From an uncultured Candidatus Saccharibacteria bacterium (GTDB lineage Bacteria; Patescibacteriota; Saccharimonadia; Saccharimonadales; Saccharimonadaceae): DNA of 26,287 nucleotides. Below, piece after piece: positions 8,809 through 16,001 of this stretch (positions are counted from its first letter, which is position 1; each line of letters begins with the position of its first letter). The translations under genes and the position numbers were made by a program. The notes under the pieces are model-generated. The model was not told the origin of the DNA. It did no database searches and saw only the letters and a program-made list of their open reading frames with translations. The DNA is taken from NCBI GenBank assembly GCA_937981355.1, contig CALJPD010000004.1, positions 1 through 26,287 on the forward strand. The letters are read 5' to 3'.

Positions 8809-8900
8809 GGTGAGAGAGCTTGGCTAGCACGCGGCCCTTGGTGATACTTCGCAGTAGTGTTTGTTTTTTGTACGTATGTGGCTCACTAGGTTTTTGCGCA

Positions 8901-8926
8901 ATAAAAATCGCTCACGCTTGGTGAGC
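8901..8926 (-). terminator. tmRNA terminator
   Basis: On the minus strand GCTCAC (8926-8921) and GTGAGC (8915-8910) form a stem with loop CAAGC, followed by GATTTTTAT. It lies 15 bases beyond the CCA end of tmRNA. Confidence 0.8.
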
Positions 8927-8940
8927 AATCATCTTCTACG

Positions 8941-9344
8941 TGGTGGAGCTGCCGGGTACTGCCCCCGGGTCCGCTTGGTGCCCTCGTATTCGTCTACGAA
9001 CATAGGTTTGTTTGCGTGTTTGACAACGCGAGGCCGATCAGAAACAAACCAAAAATACAGCCTATCGTTGCGCGGTATATGTCCTCTCCTCGTGCCGCTG
9101 CCACCAGGAGAGCAAGCAACATAGCTATGACACTACGAGATGCCCTGTTGCCATGCACCTCATAGCGATCGCCAGACTAAGCGGCGAGTGCAACCGCGGC
9201 GGTCTTGGAAGGTGCGAAGATCTTCTCAACACTGCGGAATGCTGCTGCAACTTTACTTTTTGCAGTTATATCTATGCGTGTCGTGCATATCCGATTCGCA
9301 GAATACAATGACAAAGTCCAAACGTCGAACGCTATATCAGCCCC
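8941..9344 (-). ncRNA. ssrA: Transfer-messenger RNA (tmRNA)
   Basis: This is the ribosome-rescue RNA. On the minus strand the 5' end GGGGCTG (9344-9338) pairs with CAGCTCC (8951-8945), which is followed by ACCA. This forms a tRNA-like acceptor stem with the G3-U70 wobble that alanyl-tRNA synthetase recognises. The 5' end also shows the conserved TTCGACG. The internal tag reading frame runs from GCA at 9263 to TAG at 9177 and encodes 28 residues starting AKSKVAAA and ending TAAVALAA, the classic degradation-signal ending. The T-stem CCGGG/CCCGG is intact but its 7-base loop reads GGCAGTA instead of TTCRANT, which is unusual. The total length of 404 bases is within the range of the family. Confidence 0.93.
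9177..9263 (-). other. tmRNA-encoded proteolysis tag
   Basis: The resume codon is GCA (9263-9261) and the stop is TAG (9179-9177). The 28-residue tag begins AKSKVAAA, is rich in Ala, Lys and Ser, and ends in ALAA, the C-terminal signal recognised by Clp-type proteases. The resume codon is inferred from the frame that gives the ALAA ending. Confidence 0.8.
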
Positions 9345-9356
9345 ACGTCTGCACAT

Positions 9357-9365
9357 ATTATAGCA
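9357..9365 (-). promoter_or_regulatory. tmRNA promoter, extended -10
   Basis: The minus strand reads TGCTATAAT, a full extended -10 element. Transcription would start near 9350, about 6 bases before the mature tmRNA 5' end. The -35 is weak. Confidence 0.7.
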
Positions 9366-9574
9366 CGGTTTTGCTCATGTATAACCTCCCGTAGCTTGGA
9401 TCTTGCAACTATGAGCAACATGAGGTTGGCTCTCTTGGAGAGGTTTAAGCCCCAGATTATCTCACGGCACCAAAGTGCCCTCATCTCCATCGCAGCGCTC
9501 TTTTTCTCATCTCTGTATACAAAATCGTATTCTCACAGATTTGTAAGCTCATACAAACTCATACCAAAACAATT

Positions 9575-9602
9575 TGCACAGCCCTCCCCAATATGCTTAA
9601 CT
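9575..9602 (+). promoter_or_regulatory. Candidate comM promoter, near-leaderless
   Basis: TTGCAC, a 17-base spacer and TTAACT end 9 bases before the comM ATG. The predicted start of transcription is within about 3 bases of the ATG. The -10 box is imperfect. Confidence 0.4.
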
Positions 9603-9611
9603 ATAAACAGC

Positions 9612-11147
9612 ATGAACAAAGTCGCAAAAATCAGGTCGGTTGCGCCCGTAGGGTTCACTGGCCATATGATTGATATGGAGAGCGACATGACCAAGGGCTT
9701 GCCCGCCCTGCAGATCGTTGGCCTAGGCAACAAAGCGATCGACGAAGCGCGCGAACGAGTGCGCAGCGCCATCACCAACTCCCTGCTGGAATATCCGGCT
9801 CAGCGCATTACTATCAACCTCGCACCAGCCGAGCTATCAAAGGATGGCACGCACTACGACTTGCCGATTGCCCTTGCCCTCCTGACCAGCAGTGGCCAGC
9901 TCCGGCCCGAGCAAGTGGCTGGTGCAGTCTTCGCTGGTGAGTTGGCACTTGATGGCACGCTCCGCCCGATCAAAGGCGCCATTACCATTGCCGAAGCCGC
10001 TCGTGATAATAATTACAACACCGTCTATTTGCCTGTGGGTAATCTCGCCCAAGCCTCGCTCGTATCAGGGGTAACGCTCTATGGTGTGCCAGATCTTACA
10101 ACACTTTTCCTCCATCTCAAGGGCGAAAAACTGCTACCAATCTACCAGCCACCACCCACTGATGATAAACCAACAACACCTGTGTCATCGCCCCTGCTCG
10201 ACGATATCTACGGCCAGGCCCAAGCCAAGCGCGCCCTCACCATCGCCGCAGCGGGCCACCACAACATCCTCTTCACCGGGCCGCCCGGCACCGGCAAGTC
10301 GATGCTTGCCAAGACGCTGCCCAGCCTCTTGCCGCCCCTGACTCCAGATGAACAGCTAGCGGTGACGAAGCTGCATAGCCTGGCTGGTCTCTCGCTCGAC
10401 CAAAGCGTCCAAGCGCGGCCATTTCGGGTGCCGCACCACACAGCAAGCCGCGCATCATTGATTGGCGGTGGGTCGGTGCCGCAGCCTGGCGAGGTGAGCT
10501 TAGCCCACCTGGGCGTACTCTTCCTTGATGAGCTGCCCGAATATCCGCGCACGACGCTTGAGGTACTGCGCCAGCCACTTGAAGACACTACAGCAACAGT
10601 CACCCGAGCACGAGGGCATGCCACCTACCCGGCCGATTTTATGCTGGTGGCCACCATGAACCCCTGCCCCTGTGGCTACTACGGCGACCCAACACACGCC
10701 TGCACCTGCAGTAGCACGCAAATTATCGCCTACCAAAAGCGCCTGTCGGGGCCGCTGATGGATCGGATTGATATGATCATCCCCGTCAATCGCATCCCCA
10801 CCGAGCAACTGCTCTCACACCGCGCCACCACCGATCATGAGCAGCGCCATGCGATAGCCACCATCTCTACCGCCATCCGCGCTCAAGCCGCCCGCTACGG
10901 TGGCAGCGCTATGCGCAATAGCCGCCTCAGCTCGGCCCAGGTGCGACGCTCTATCCCACTCTCATCAGAGGTCAAGCAGTTCCTTGATGCTGCCAGCACC
11001 AAGCTCGCTCTGAGTCCACGTGGTTACTTCAAAGTCATCAAGGTAGCCCAGACCATTGCCGATCTTGACGAAGCGCCGCGCATCACCATTGCTCACGTCT
11101 CCGAGGCGTTGCAATATCGACAACCAGCGCCCATCAAAGCGTTGTAA
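9612..11147 (+). CDS. comM: YifB/ComM family Mg-chelatase-like AAA+ ATPase
   Basis: ComM is a hexameric helicase that promotes branch migration during natural transformation in other bacteria. The 511-residue protein has an N-terminal Lon-protease-like ChlI domain (GLPALQIVGLGNKAIDEARE, 29-48), then the AAA+ core with Walker A GPPGTGKS (223-230) and Walker B LFLDE (303-307). A Cys-rich segment NPCPCGYYGDPTHACTCS follows. The frame stays open upstream to 9396, but the family N-terminus (MNKVAKIRSVAPVGFTG) starts at 9612. A TTGCAC-17-TTAACT promoter ends 9 bases before it, so the leader is at most a few bases. It suggests DNA uptake or recombination ability. Confidence 0.93.
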   Translation: MNKVAKIRSVAPVGFTGHMIDMESDMTKGLPALQIVGLGNKAIDEARERVRSAITNSLLEYPAQRITINLAPAELSKDGTHYDLPIALALLTSSGQLRPEQVAGAVFAGELALDGTLRPIKGAITIAEAARDNNYNTVYLPVGNLAQASLVSGVTLYGVPDLTTLFLHLKGEKLLPIYQPPPTDDKPTTPVSSPLLDDIYGQAQAKRALTIAAAGHHNILFTGPPGTGKSMLAKTLPSLLPPLTPDEQLAVTKLHSLAGLSLDQSVQARPFRVPHHTASRASLIGGGSVPQPGEVSLAHLGVLFLDELPEYPRTTLEVLRQPLEDTTATVTRARGHATYPADFMLVATMNPCPCGYYGDPTHACTCSSTQIIAYQKRLSGPLMDRIDMIIPVNRIPTEQLLSHRATTDHEQRHAIATISTAIRAQAARYGGSAMRNSRLSSAQVRRSIPLSSEVKQFLDAASTKLALSPRGYFKVIKVAQTIADLDEAPRITIAHVSEALQYRQPAPIKAL

Positions 11148-11237
11148 AAATATCGTCGTGTATCTTACATCACATTCTACCTCTGTAATTCGCCATATAT
11201 CAGTGAAATCTTGATAACTACGTGTGATTTACAACAT

Positions 11238-11267
11238 TTGACAAATCATTCATCAGCCAGTCATACT
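11238..11267 (+). promoter_or_regulatory. Promoter, leaderless start
   Basis: A consensus -35 TTGACA (11238-11243), an 18-base spacer and -10 CATACT (11262-11267) end exactly 6 bases before the ATG at 11274. No ribosome-binding site fits in the predicted message. Confidence 0.7.
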
Positions 11268-11273
11268 AGAGCC

Positions 11274-11807
11274 ATGCAAGCAAACTACTCCAACCAACCC
11301 CTCCACTACCCTACTCCAGGCCAATCAGCGATCTTCCTCGCTGGCCCCACCCCACGCTTCGATGAAGCATCGCAGCAGCTCATCTCTGCATCGTGGCGGC
11401 CCGAGGCCGTGCGGATCTTTGCGAGGCTGGGCTACGAGGGGATCGTCTACGCGCCAGAGAACCATGATGCCTCGCCCCAGCGCGAGCTCGATCTCCTCAA
11501 GCAAGCACGCTGGGAGTGGGAAGCGCTCGACGCAGCAACAGTGGTGCTCTTTTGGGTGCCACGGGTGATCGACCGGTCGCTACCCACACTGGGCATGCCC
11601 GCCTTTACCACCAATGTAGAATTTGGCTTCCATATCGGCAAGAACCCCGCCAAGGTCGTCTACGGCCATCCAGAGGGCGCGCCCAAGACGCGCTACCTCG
11701 ACGCGCTCTACACCGAGCACACTGGGCGGCAGCCAAGCACAACACTCGAAGAGACGATCACGCAGGCAATTGCCTGTGCCAAGGCGCTGCAGATGCAGGA
11801 CAATTAG
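11274..11807 (+). CDS. Nucleoside 2-deoxyribosyltransferase-like protein
   Basis: The 177-residue protein resembles the nucleoside 2-deoxyribosyltransferase-like family (PF15891 type), which is related to enzymes that swap bases on deoxyribonucleosides. Typical features are IFLAGPTPR near the N-terminus (about residues 19-27), SWRPEA, the VLFWVPR strand, and FTTNVEFGF, whose glutamate corresponds to the catalytic nucleophile of the superfamily. The start at 11274 is chosen because the family match begins shortly after it and a consensus promoter ends 6 bases upstream. It is transcribed alone. A nucleotide salvage or nucleotide-sugar role is plausible but unproven. Confidence 0.75.
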   Translation: MQANYSNQPLHYPTPGQSAIFLAGPTPRFDEASQQLISASWRPEAVRIFARLGYEGIVYAPENHDASPQRELDLLKQARWEWEALDAATVVLFWVPRVIDRSLPTLGMPAFTTNVEFGFHIGKNPAKVVYGHPEGAPKTRYLDALYTEHTGRQPSTTLEETITQAIACAKALQMQDN

Positions 11808-11996
11808 CCACTCATCTCTGTCTCATCACGTATGTTTTCTCACATTCACCCTCTCTATATCCCCATCGATGGAGCGTGAGACTCCTTATCAATAGTCTCG
11901 CAAAGACAAGGAGTTCTAACACTCGTAGCACCTCACCTATAGCGTCTCTCACCGAGCAATCGCTGCGAAAAATCACCAAACTGCAGCATATTTTAT
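11808..11996. other. Intergenic stretch with a stem-loop, upstream of the infC promoter
   Basis: No gene is seen here. ACTCCTT (11881-11887) pairs with AAGGAGT (11908-11914), with an inner GTC/GAC pair; there is no T run after it. The 13-mer CGATGGAGCGTGA at 11867-11879 is also found upstream of gyrB at 5376-5388. Confidence 0.4.
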
Positions 11997-12025
11997 TTGC
12001 CTTTTGCTGCGACATCTGGTAAACT
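11997..12025 (+). promoter_or_regulatory. infC operon promoter
   Basis: TTGCCT (11997-12002), a 17-base spacer and TAAACT (12020-12025) place the start near 12032 and give infC-rpmI-rplT a leader of about 38 bases. Confidence 0.65.
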
Positions 12026-12056
12026 TTTGGGGAGTCAATTCGTTTTAAGCTCAAGC

Positions 12057-12072
12057 AAAGGAGAGCACAATC
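12057..12072 (+). promoter_or_regulatory. infC ribosome-binding site and ATC start codon
   Basis: AAAGGAG is followed 6 bases later by ATC. This pair decides the infC start and implies IF-3 autoregulation as in other bacteria. Confidence 0.85.
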
Positions 12073-12576
12073 AAATCAACCACCCGCATCAACGAAGCCA
12101 TCCGTGCACGCGAGCTGCGCGTCATTGGCGAAAGCGGCGAACAACTTGGCATCATGAGCCGGCAAGCAGCACTGGATAAGGCGCGGCAAGCTGGCGTAGA
12201 CTTGGTGGAGTTTTCGCCCAATGCTAACCCACCCGTTGTGAAGATCATCGATTGGGGCAAATATCAGTACCAAAAGATGAAGGAGCAGCAGCGCAACCGG
12301 CGAAGCAATAAAGCCAATGAGCTCAAGCAGATGCGTTTTGGCCTAAAGATTGGCGCTAATGATCTTGAGATCAAGCTACGCAAGATTCGCAAATTCCTGG
12401 CTGAGGGGCACAAGGTCAAGGTTTTGATCTTTTTCCGCGGCCGCGAGATGGCGCATCGTGAGCTTGGCTATAATTTAATTAGCCAGGTTGTCTCCGCCCT
12501 TGAGGACGAAGCGATTGTCGAGCAAAAACCACTGATGGCTGGGCGCAACCTCAGCATCGTAATAAGGAGTAAGTAA
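12070..12576 (+). CDS. infC: Translation initiation factor IF-3 (ATC start)
   Basis: IF-3 keeps 30S subunits free and proofreads start-codon choice. The 168-residue product shows the family N-terminus (RINEAIRARELRVIGESGEQ) and the C-terminal domain ending in the typical short basic tail. In this frame a TAA stands at 12046 and no ATG, GTG or TTG occurs before 12154, which lies well inside the N-terminal domain. The only fitting start is ATC at 12070, placed 6 bases after AAAGGAG (12057-12063). Non-canonical AUU/AUC starts are a known feature of infC and allow IF-3 to repress its own translation. The stop codon overlaps the rpmI ATG by one base (TAATG). Confidence 0.95.
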   Translation: MKSTTRINEAIRARELRVIGESGEQLGIMSRQAALDKARQAGVDLVEFSPNANPPVVKIIDWGKYQYQKMKEQQRNRRSNKANELKQMRFGLKIGANDLEIKLRKIRKFLAEGHKVKVLIFFRGREMAHRELGYNLISQVVSALEDEAIVEQKPLMAGRNLSIVIRSK

Positions 12577-12770
12577 TGCCAAAACTCAAGACCCACAAGG
12601 GCACTGCTAAGCGCATTAAGCTAACCAGTACCGGCAAACTGACCCGTCGGCGTGCCTTCGGGAACCACATGCTCTCCAAGAAGAGCAAATCGCGCAAGCG
12701 CAATATCAACACCCCTGCTACCATCACTGGTGGTATGGCCAAAAATGCTAAACGAGCCTTAGGAGTCTAA
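12576..12770 (+). CDS. rpmI: 50S ribosomal protein bL35
   Basis: This 64-residue, very basic protein starts MPKLKTHKGTAKR and carries the conserved KRKLRK-like basic centre and N-terminal KTHKG typical of bL35. AAGGAG precedes the ATG by 6 bases. It sits in the standard infC-rpmI-rplT order, overlapping the infC stop by one base. Confidence 0.97.
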   Translation: MPKLKTHKGTAKRIKLTSTGKLTRRRAFGNHMLSKKSKSRKRNINTPATITGGMAKNAKRALGV

Positions 12771-12773
12771 CAT

Positions 12774-13121
12774 ATGCGCGTCAAACGAGGAACAACCGCC
12801 CACGCTCGCCACGCCAAGATGCTGCGAGCCGCCAAAGGAATGCAACACAATCGCACCCGGAGCTTCCGCCTTGCCAAGCAAGGGGTAATCCGTGCCCTGC
12901 AATACGCCTACCGCGACCGTCGCAACCGCAAGCGCGACCTGCGCCAGTTGTGGATCACCCGCATCAACGCTGCCGCCCGGCAAAATGGCACCACCTACGG
13001 CCGCCTGATTGCCGACATTAAGGCTGCTGGTGTGGCGCTCGACCGCAAGGTCCTCGCCGAGCTCGCCGTCAACGAGCCACAGGCTTTTGCAGCTGTCGTG
13101 AAGCACGTCACCCGCAAGTAG
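12774..13121 (+). CDS. rplT: 50S ribosomal protein bL20
   Basis: This 115-residue protein binds 23S rRNA early in 50S assembly. It begins MRVKRGTTAHARHAK, a strongly basic N-terminal extension, and contains YAYRDRRNRKRDLRQLWITRINAA, the core of the bL20 family (residues about 43-66 across the match). It is the last gene of the infC operon, and a strong terminator follows 20 bases downstream. In other bacteria L20 represses its own operon; no clear L20 target is visible in the short leader here. Confidence 0.97.
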   Translation: MRVKRGTTAHARHAKMLRAAKGMQHNRTRSFRLAKQGVIRALQYAYRDRRNRKRDLRQLWITRINAAARQNGTTYGRLIADIKAAGVALDRKVLAELAVNEPQAFAAVVKHVTRK

Positions 13122-13141
13122 TGTAGCAATTTATACGACGT

Positions 13142-13188
13142 TGTAAATAAATACACACCCCTGTTACAGGGGTGTGTATTTATTTACA
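13142..13188. terminator. Terminator of the infC-rpmI-rplT operon
   Basis: A perfect 22-bp stem (13142-13163 with 13167-13188) with loop TTA has a GC-rich top and an A/T-rich base. It can therefore work in both directions. Confidence 0.9.
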
Positions 13189-13256
13189 CATAAGCGACCA
13201 CTTAGTAGAATATGACATTTCGCTTGTGCTAATTTATCCCATCAGCCTCCTCACTG

Positions 13257-13336
13257 CGTCGAAGATGTTTCGGCCAGATGAATCACAGAGCTTATCCGTC
13301 CCCACAGTCGCTGGCCTTCTAGAATATTTTCTTGTG
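13257..13336 (-). repeat. Dispersed palindromic repeat, copy B
   Basis: On the minus strand this is one of three related elements (others at 15527-15604 and 24514-24590). It has a GAAAAT outer arm, a GGCCAG/CTGGCC inner stem, and the central GGATAAGCTCTGTGATTCAT shared exactly with copy A. It lies between the rplT and rnpB terminators. Confidence 0.75.
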
Positions 13337-13354
13337 CGGTGAGGAGGTTGAGAA

Positions 13355-13380
13355 AATAACAAAGCTCCAAAGTTAGAGCT
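13355..13380 (-). terminator. rnpB terminator
   Basis: On the minus strand AGCTC (13380-13376) and GAGCT (13367-13363) form a short stem, followed by TTGTTATTTT. It lies 17 bases past the RNase P RNA 3' end. Confidence 0.6.
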
Positions 13381-13396
13381 AACACATCATACCATA

Positions 13397-13763
13397 AAGC
13401 AGCCTATCGATAAGCCGGGTTCTGTCGTGGATGATCATCTATCTAGTTTGCAAATTGCTCTGCAAATCGAGCGGTTAGCGATAGCCACAAGCGGATCACT
13501 CATCCGTGGCTATCTCCTTGCAGCCGACAGGGTTTACCTCCGCGGCATGTCACCATGCAGCGCTGTGAGCTCTTACCTCACTCCTTTCACCCTTACCCCG
13601 CTACTAGAGCGCTACTGCGCACGAGTATTGGTGTTGCGGAGCGGTATCGTTTCTGTGGCACTTTCCCTAGGGTTACCCCCGGTCGCCGTTAGCGACTGTC
13701 GTATCCTGTGCTGCCCGGACTTTCCTCTTGCTAGGTCGCAAGCGATCATCTAATAGACTGCCT
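13397..13763 (-). ncRNA. rnpB: RNase P RNA (catalytic RNA, bacterial type A)
   Basis: This is the ribozyme that trims tRNA 5' leaders. On the minus strand the near-universal GAGGAAAGTCCGGGC lies at 13727-13713 and ACAGAACCCGGCTTAT at 13425-13410. P1 is formed by GCAGTCTAT (13761-13753) and ATAGGCTGC (13407-13399), nine pairs with one G-U. The length of about 367 bases fits type A. An extended -10 lies just upstream and a terminator downstream. The ends are estimated from the P1 helix. Confidence 0.95.
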
Positions 13764-13767
13764 CTTT

Positions 13768-13776
13768 ATTATAGCA
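13768..13776 (-). promoter_or_regulatory. rnpB promoter, extended -10
   Basis: The minus strand reads TGCTATAAT, ending 5-7 bases before the RNase P RNA start. The same extended -10 sequence precedes tmRNA. Confidence 0.75.
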
Positions 13777-13817
13777 TAAGGGATTTATGACGAGTGAGCA
13801 CAATACTCTCAATCATC

Positions 13818-13967
13818 AAAAAATCCCAGACTCACCCCGGGCGCTTGATATTCCCCTGCATGATGCAAGGTGGGTTTCCTCATCCATACCCACGGGTACG
13901 GTGAATATTGGAATCCCTATCATATGATGTTAGGAAAATCATACACGCCCGATATTTGTCTGGGACA
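13818..13967 (-). ncRNA. ssrS: Small structured RNA, probably 6S RNA
   Basis: On the minus strand an extended -10 TGGTATACT precedes a transcript of about 150 bases that folds end to end. Its parts are a terminal stem GTCCCAGAC/GTCTGGGAT, then CGGGCG/CGCCCG (13951-13946 with 13843-13838), open central strands, and an apical GTGGGT/ACCCAC hairpin (13892-13870). It ends in a run of six T. A long closed rod with a central bubble is the 6S RNA plan, which mimics an open promoter and traps RNA polymerase. The identity as 6S is inferred from shape, size and location next to rnpB. An RNA gene of some kind is more certain. Confidence 0.6.
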
Positions 13968-13972
13968 CTCTT

Positions 13973-13981
13973 AGTATACCA
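13973..13981 (-). promoter_or_regulatory. Extended -10 of the 6S-like RNA
   Basis: The minus strand reads TGGTATACT, placing the transcript start near 13966 at the first base of the terminal stem. Confidence 0.65.
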
Positions 13982-13984
13982 CAG

Positions 13985-14223
13985 AATGGTAGGCGGCGTC
14001 ACGTTTGCAGTATCAAGAGCGGCACGCTTCCCTGCTTCGCATCATACAAAGCCGACATTTGCTAACTATAATCTCTTGTATTAGCGATAAAGCTATCAAA
14101 ACGAATGACAGATATTCTATTCCAACTACTGAACTATGAGTACAGATAAGCTATTGCCACTCAGCTCTCATCAAGCTCGCTTATTTCCGAGCCCCACGTT
14201 TTTAAATCAAAAGGCTCCTACTC
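13985..14223. other. Intergenic stretch, nothing recognised
   Basis: About 240 bases between the 6S-like RNA promoter and the end of the M50 protease gene. I see no gene, clear terminator or repeat. Confidence 0.5.
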
Positions 14224-14859
14224 CTAGCCAAGCGACACGCCAAACACTAGTGAGAAAAGCTGCAAGATACCCCTGATGGCCGCCATCATCACATTGCCAA
14301 TAGCCGAGCTACCGACCAATACCAGCACAAAGACCAGCATCACGCCGTACTGCTCCACCACCTCCATACCGCGGCGCACAAACTCCGGTGCCAAAGCATA
14401 CAGCACACACGAACCATCGAGCGGCGGAATCGGCAGCATATTAAAGACGAAGAATCCAAGATTCACACTCACCGCCGTAGCAAGCAGTGGCTGCACTGCT
14501 GGCCCAGCGATCGTCGCATATAAGCCAAAGCAGATGAAGGCAATGACGAAGTTCGTCAGTGGCCCAGCCAGCCCCACCAGCGCTGCGCCCCATTCATCGC
14601 CACGTACTCGCTCGGGGTTGTACGGCACTGGCTTGGCCCCACCAAACACTGGTAGGCCCAGCAATGCCAAGCTCAGCGGCAAGAGGATGGTCAAGAATGG
14701 ATCGATATGATGCAGTGGATTGAGGGTCAAGCGCCCCTGCTCCTTAGCCGTATCATCGCCCAGCCAATACGCCATAAAGCCATGCATCGCCTCGTGCAGC
14801 GTCATCGAGATAAGAATAACGACAAGGACGATAATGAGGTGAGCGATATCAATATGCAT
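14224..14859 (-). CDS. Site-2 protease family (M50) intramembrane zinc metalloprotease
   Basis: The 211-residue protein cleaves within or near the membrane, as its relatives do in regulated intramembrane proteolysis. The zinc-binding HEAMH motif is at residues 22-26 in the first membrane segment. The NPxxH-like NPLHH block follows at about 47-51. The third ligand is Asp148 in NMLPIPPLDGS. About five hydrophobic segments are seen. No PDZ domain is present, so it belongs to the small Rip-like group. The -10 box TACAAT ends 6 bases before the ATG, predicting a leaderless message, and the gene is divergent from the one at 14934. The substrate is unknown. Confidence 0.92.
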   Translation of the reverse strand: MHIDIAHLIIVLVVILISMTLHEAMHGFMAYWLGDDTAKEQGRLTLNPLHHIDPFLTILLPLSLALLGLPVFGGAKPVPYNPERVRGDEWGAALVGLAGPLTNFVIAFICFGLYATIAGPAVQPLLATAVSVNLGFFVFNMLPIPPLDGSCVLYALAPEFVRRGMEVVEQYGVMLVFVLVLVGSSAIGNVMMAAIRGILQLFSLVFGVSLG

Positions 14860-14865
14860 TTCTTT

Positions 14866-14894
14866 ATTGTATCACCACCACTCGCCGTGCCCAA
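14866..14894 (-). promoter_or_regulatory. Promoter of the M50 gene, leaderless
   Basis: Minus strand: TTGGGC (14894-14889), a 17-base spacer and TACAAT (14871-14866), ending 6 bases before the ATG. Confidence 0.55.
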
Positions 14895-14906
14895 GGCTTT
14901 GCCTTG
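14892..14906. promoter_or_regulatory. Inverted repeat between two divergent promoters
   Basis: CAAGGC-TTT-GCCTTG is a perfect 6-bp inverted repeat that overlaps the -35 boxes of both divergent genes (14889-14894 and 14899-14904). A regulator bound here could block both; this is inferred. Confidence 0.4.
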
Positions 14907-14927
14907 CTATGTAGCGTCATATATACT
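14899..14927 (+). promoter_or_regulatory. Promoter, leaderless start
   Basis: TTGCCT (14899-14904), a 17-base spacer and TATACT (14922-14927) end exactly 6 bases before the ATG at 14934. Confidence 0.65.
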
Positions 14928-14933
14928 GGTACT

Positions 14934-15473
14934 ATGTCTATAATCACCTACCATACCGACACCAAGCCGATCGACCATATCGAGATCACCGAGCCTACGC
15001 AGTGCCGCCATATACTCGAGGATATCGCACAGCACGCGCTCAGCCTTGCCAGCACACTCCAACCAGCAGACGAGGACACGATAGAATTACCAGCATCAAT
15101 GCGAAAATACAGTAAATATTACAATGATGTAGAGAGTACAACCGTTGTTACCACTGTTGATTCTCATCAAACAACACTTGATGCCACACGCCACACTGGC
15201 CACAATAGCATCAGTTGGAACGTCTTTATCGACCAGCCGCTGCCACAACCAACCACCCTCGCACAGGTGTGTGCACTGGTGCAAGCAGAGCAGCCAGACT
15301 ACGCAACCGCTAGCTGGCAATCTCGCAATGCAGATGGCTCAGACCGGCACATCATGGTCTTTGCCTCGCCTAGCAGTGTGCGAATCAACCTCCTGCGGCA
15401 TACTGGTAGCGATACGCAGCGGCTCCCCATCGATGACCCGCAAGCAATTATCGATGAAGTATTTGGCAAGTAA
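14934..15473 (+). CDS. Protein of unknown function
   Basis: I do not recognise this 179-residue protein. It has no signal peptide, membrane segment or known motif, is rich in Thr, His and Gln, and looks soluble and cytoplasmic. The start at 14934 is set by a promoter whose -10 box ends 6 bases upstream; an earlier ATG in frame at 14904 would fall inside the promoter. It is divergent from the M50 protease gene with an inverted repeat between the two promoters, so the two may be co-regulated. Base composition is like that of the neighbours. Confidence 0.7.
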   Translation: MSIITYHTDTKPIDHIEITEPTQCRHILEDIAQHALSLASTLQPADEDTIELPASMRKYSKYYNDVESTTVVTTVDSHQTTLDATRHTGHNSISWNVFIDQPLPQPTTLAQVCALVQAEQPDYATASWQSRNADGSDRHIMVFASPSSVRINLLRHTGSDTQRLPIDDPQAIIDEVFGK

Positions 15474-15526
15474 TACCATAGACTCGAAGCCCAAAAGCAC
15501 TCCTGCACTCCTACCCCACTATGGTA

Positions 15527-15604
15527 AACGAAAATATCTGGAGGCTAGCGACATGGCAAGCAGACAAGCTTTGTGGTATATTCTAGCTAGAACATTTTCG
15601 GTGC
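15527..15604 (+). repeat. Dispersed palindromic repeat, copy C
   Basis: The most diverged of three copies. It keeps GAAAATATCTGGAGGC at the left and AGAACATTTTCGGTGCGG at the right. The inner stem GGCTAG/CTAGCT differs from GGCCAG/CTGGCC of the other copies by a change on both sides that keeps pairing. It lies 44 bases before the rpmB promoter. Confidence 0.7.
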
Positions 15605-15647
15605 GGTAATTCTGCTGTAATAGCGGATAGATACCTCAGCACCCACC

Positions 15648-15676
15648 TTGACATTGCCTCCTTGGCAGCGTATACT
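15648..15676 (+). promoter_or_regulatory. rpmB promoter
   Basis: Consensus TTGACA (15648-15653), a 17-base spacer and TATACT (15671-15676). The leader is about 37 bases. Confidence 0.8.
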
Positions 15677-15719
15677 AATACAGATTGTAATAATATAAGT
15701 GAATAAGTGGAATAAGAAT

Positions 15720-15944
15720 ATGGCAGCACGATGTGAACTGACTGGCAAGGGTAAGCAATTCGGCAACAATGTGAGCTTCTCGTTGCGACGCACCAAGCGA
15801 GTCTTCAAACCAAACCTTCAGAAAAAGACCTTCGTTGTCGATGGGCAAAAGGTCACCATGGTTCTCTCGACCAAGGCGATCCGTACCCTCAAGAAAAAAG
15901 GCCTGCTCACCAGCGCCAAGACAAAGGCCAAAGCTGCGGCGTAG
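15720..15944 (+). CDS. rpmB: 50S ribosomal protein bL28
   Basis: This 74-residue basic protein starts MAARCELTGKGKQFGNNVSF, the conserved bL28 N-terminus, and has the RRTKRVFKPNLQKK block and a Lys/Ala-rich tail. I start it at 15720 because an ATG seven codons earlier would add residues not found in the family. A near-consensus promoter lies 44 bases upstream and a strong terminator follows. Confidence 0.95.
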   Translation: MAARCELTGKGKQFGNNVSFSLRRTKRVFKPNLQKKTFVVDGQKVTMVLSTKAIRTLKKKGLLTSAKTKAKAAA

Positions 15945-15968
15945 TCGCCCAGAGCAAACGATAACTGT

Positions 15969-15996
15969 AAATATCCCCTGCGTAAGGGGATATTTT
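15969..15996. terminator. Bidirectional terminator between rpmB and arsR
   Basis: AAATATCCCCT (15969-15979) pairs with AGGGGATATTT (15985-15995), loop GCGTA, with T on one side and A on the other. It serves convergent rpmB (+) and the ArsR gene (-). Confidence 0.85.
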
Positions 15997-16001
15997 GGTG
16001 G

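Noticed and set aside
9396..9611. Upstream extension of comM to an earlier ATG
   Set aside because: The extra 72 residues have no counterpart at the family N-terminus, and a promoter-like sequence lies inside them.
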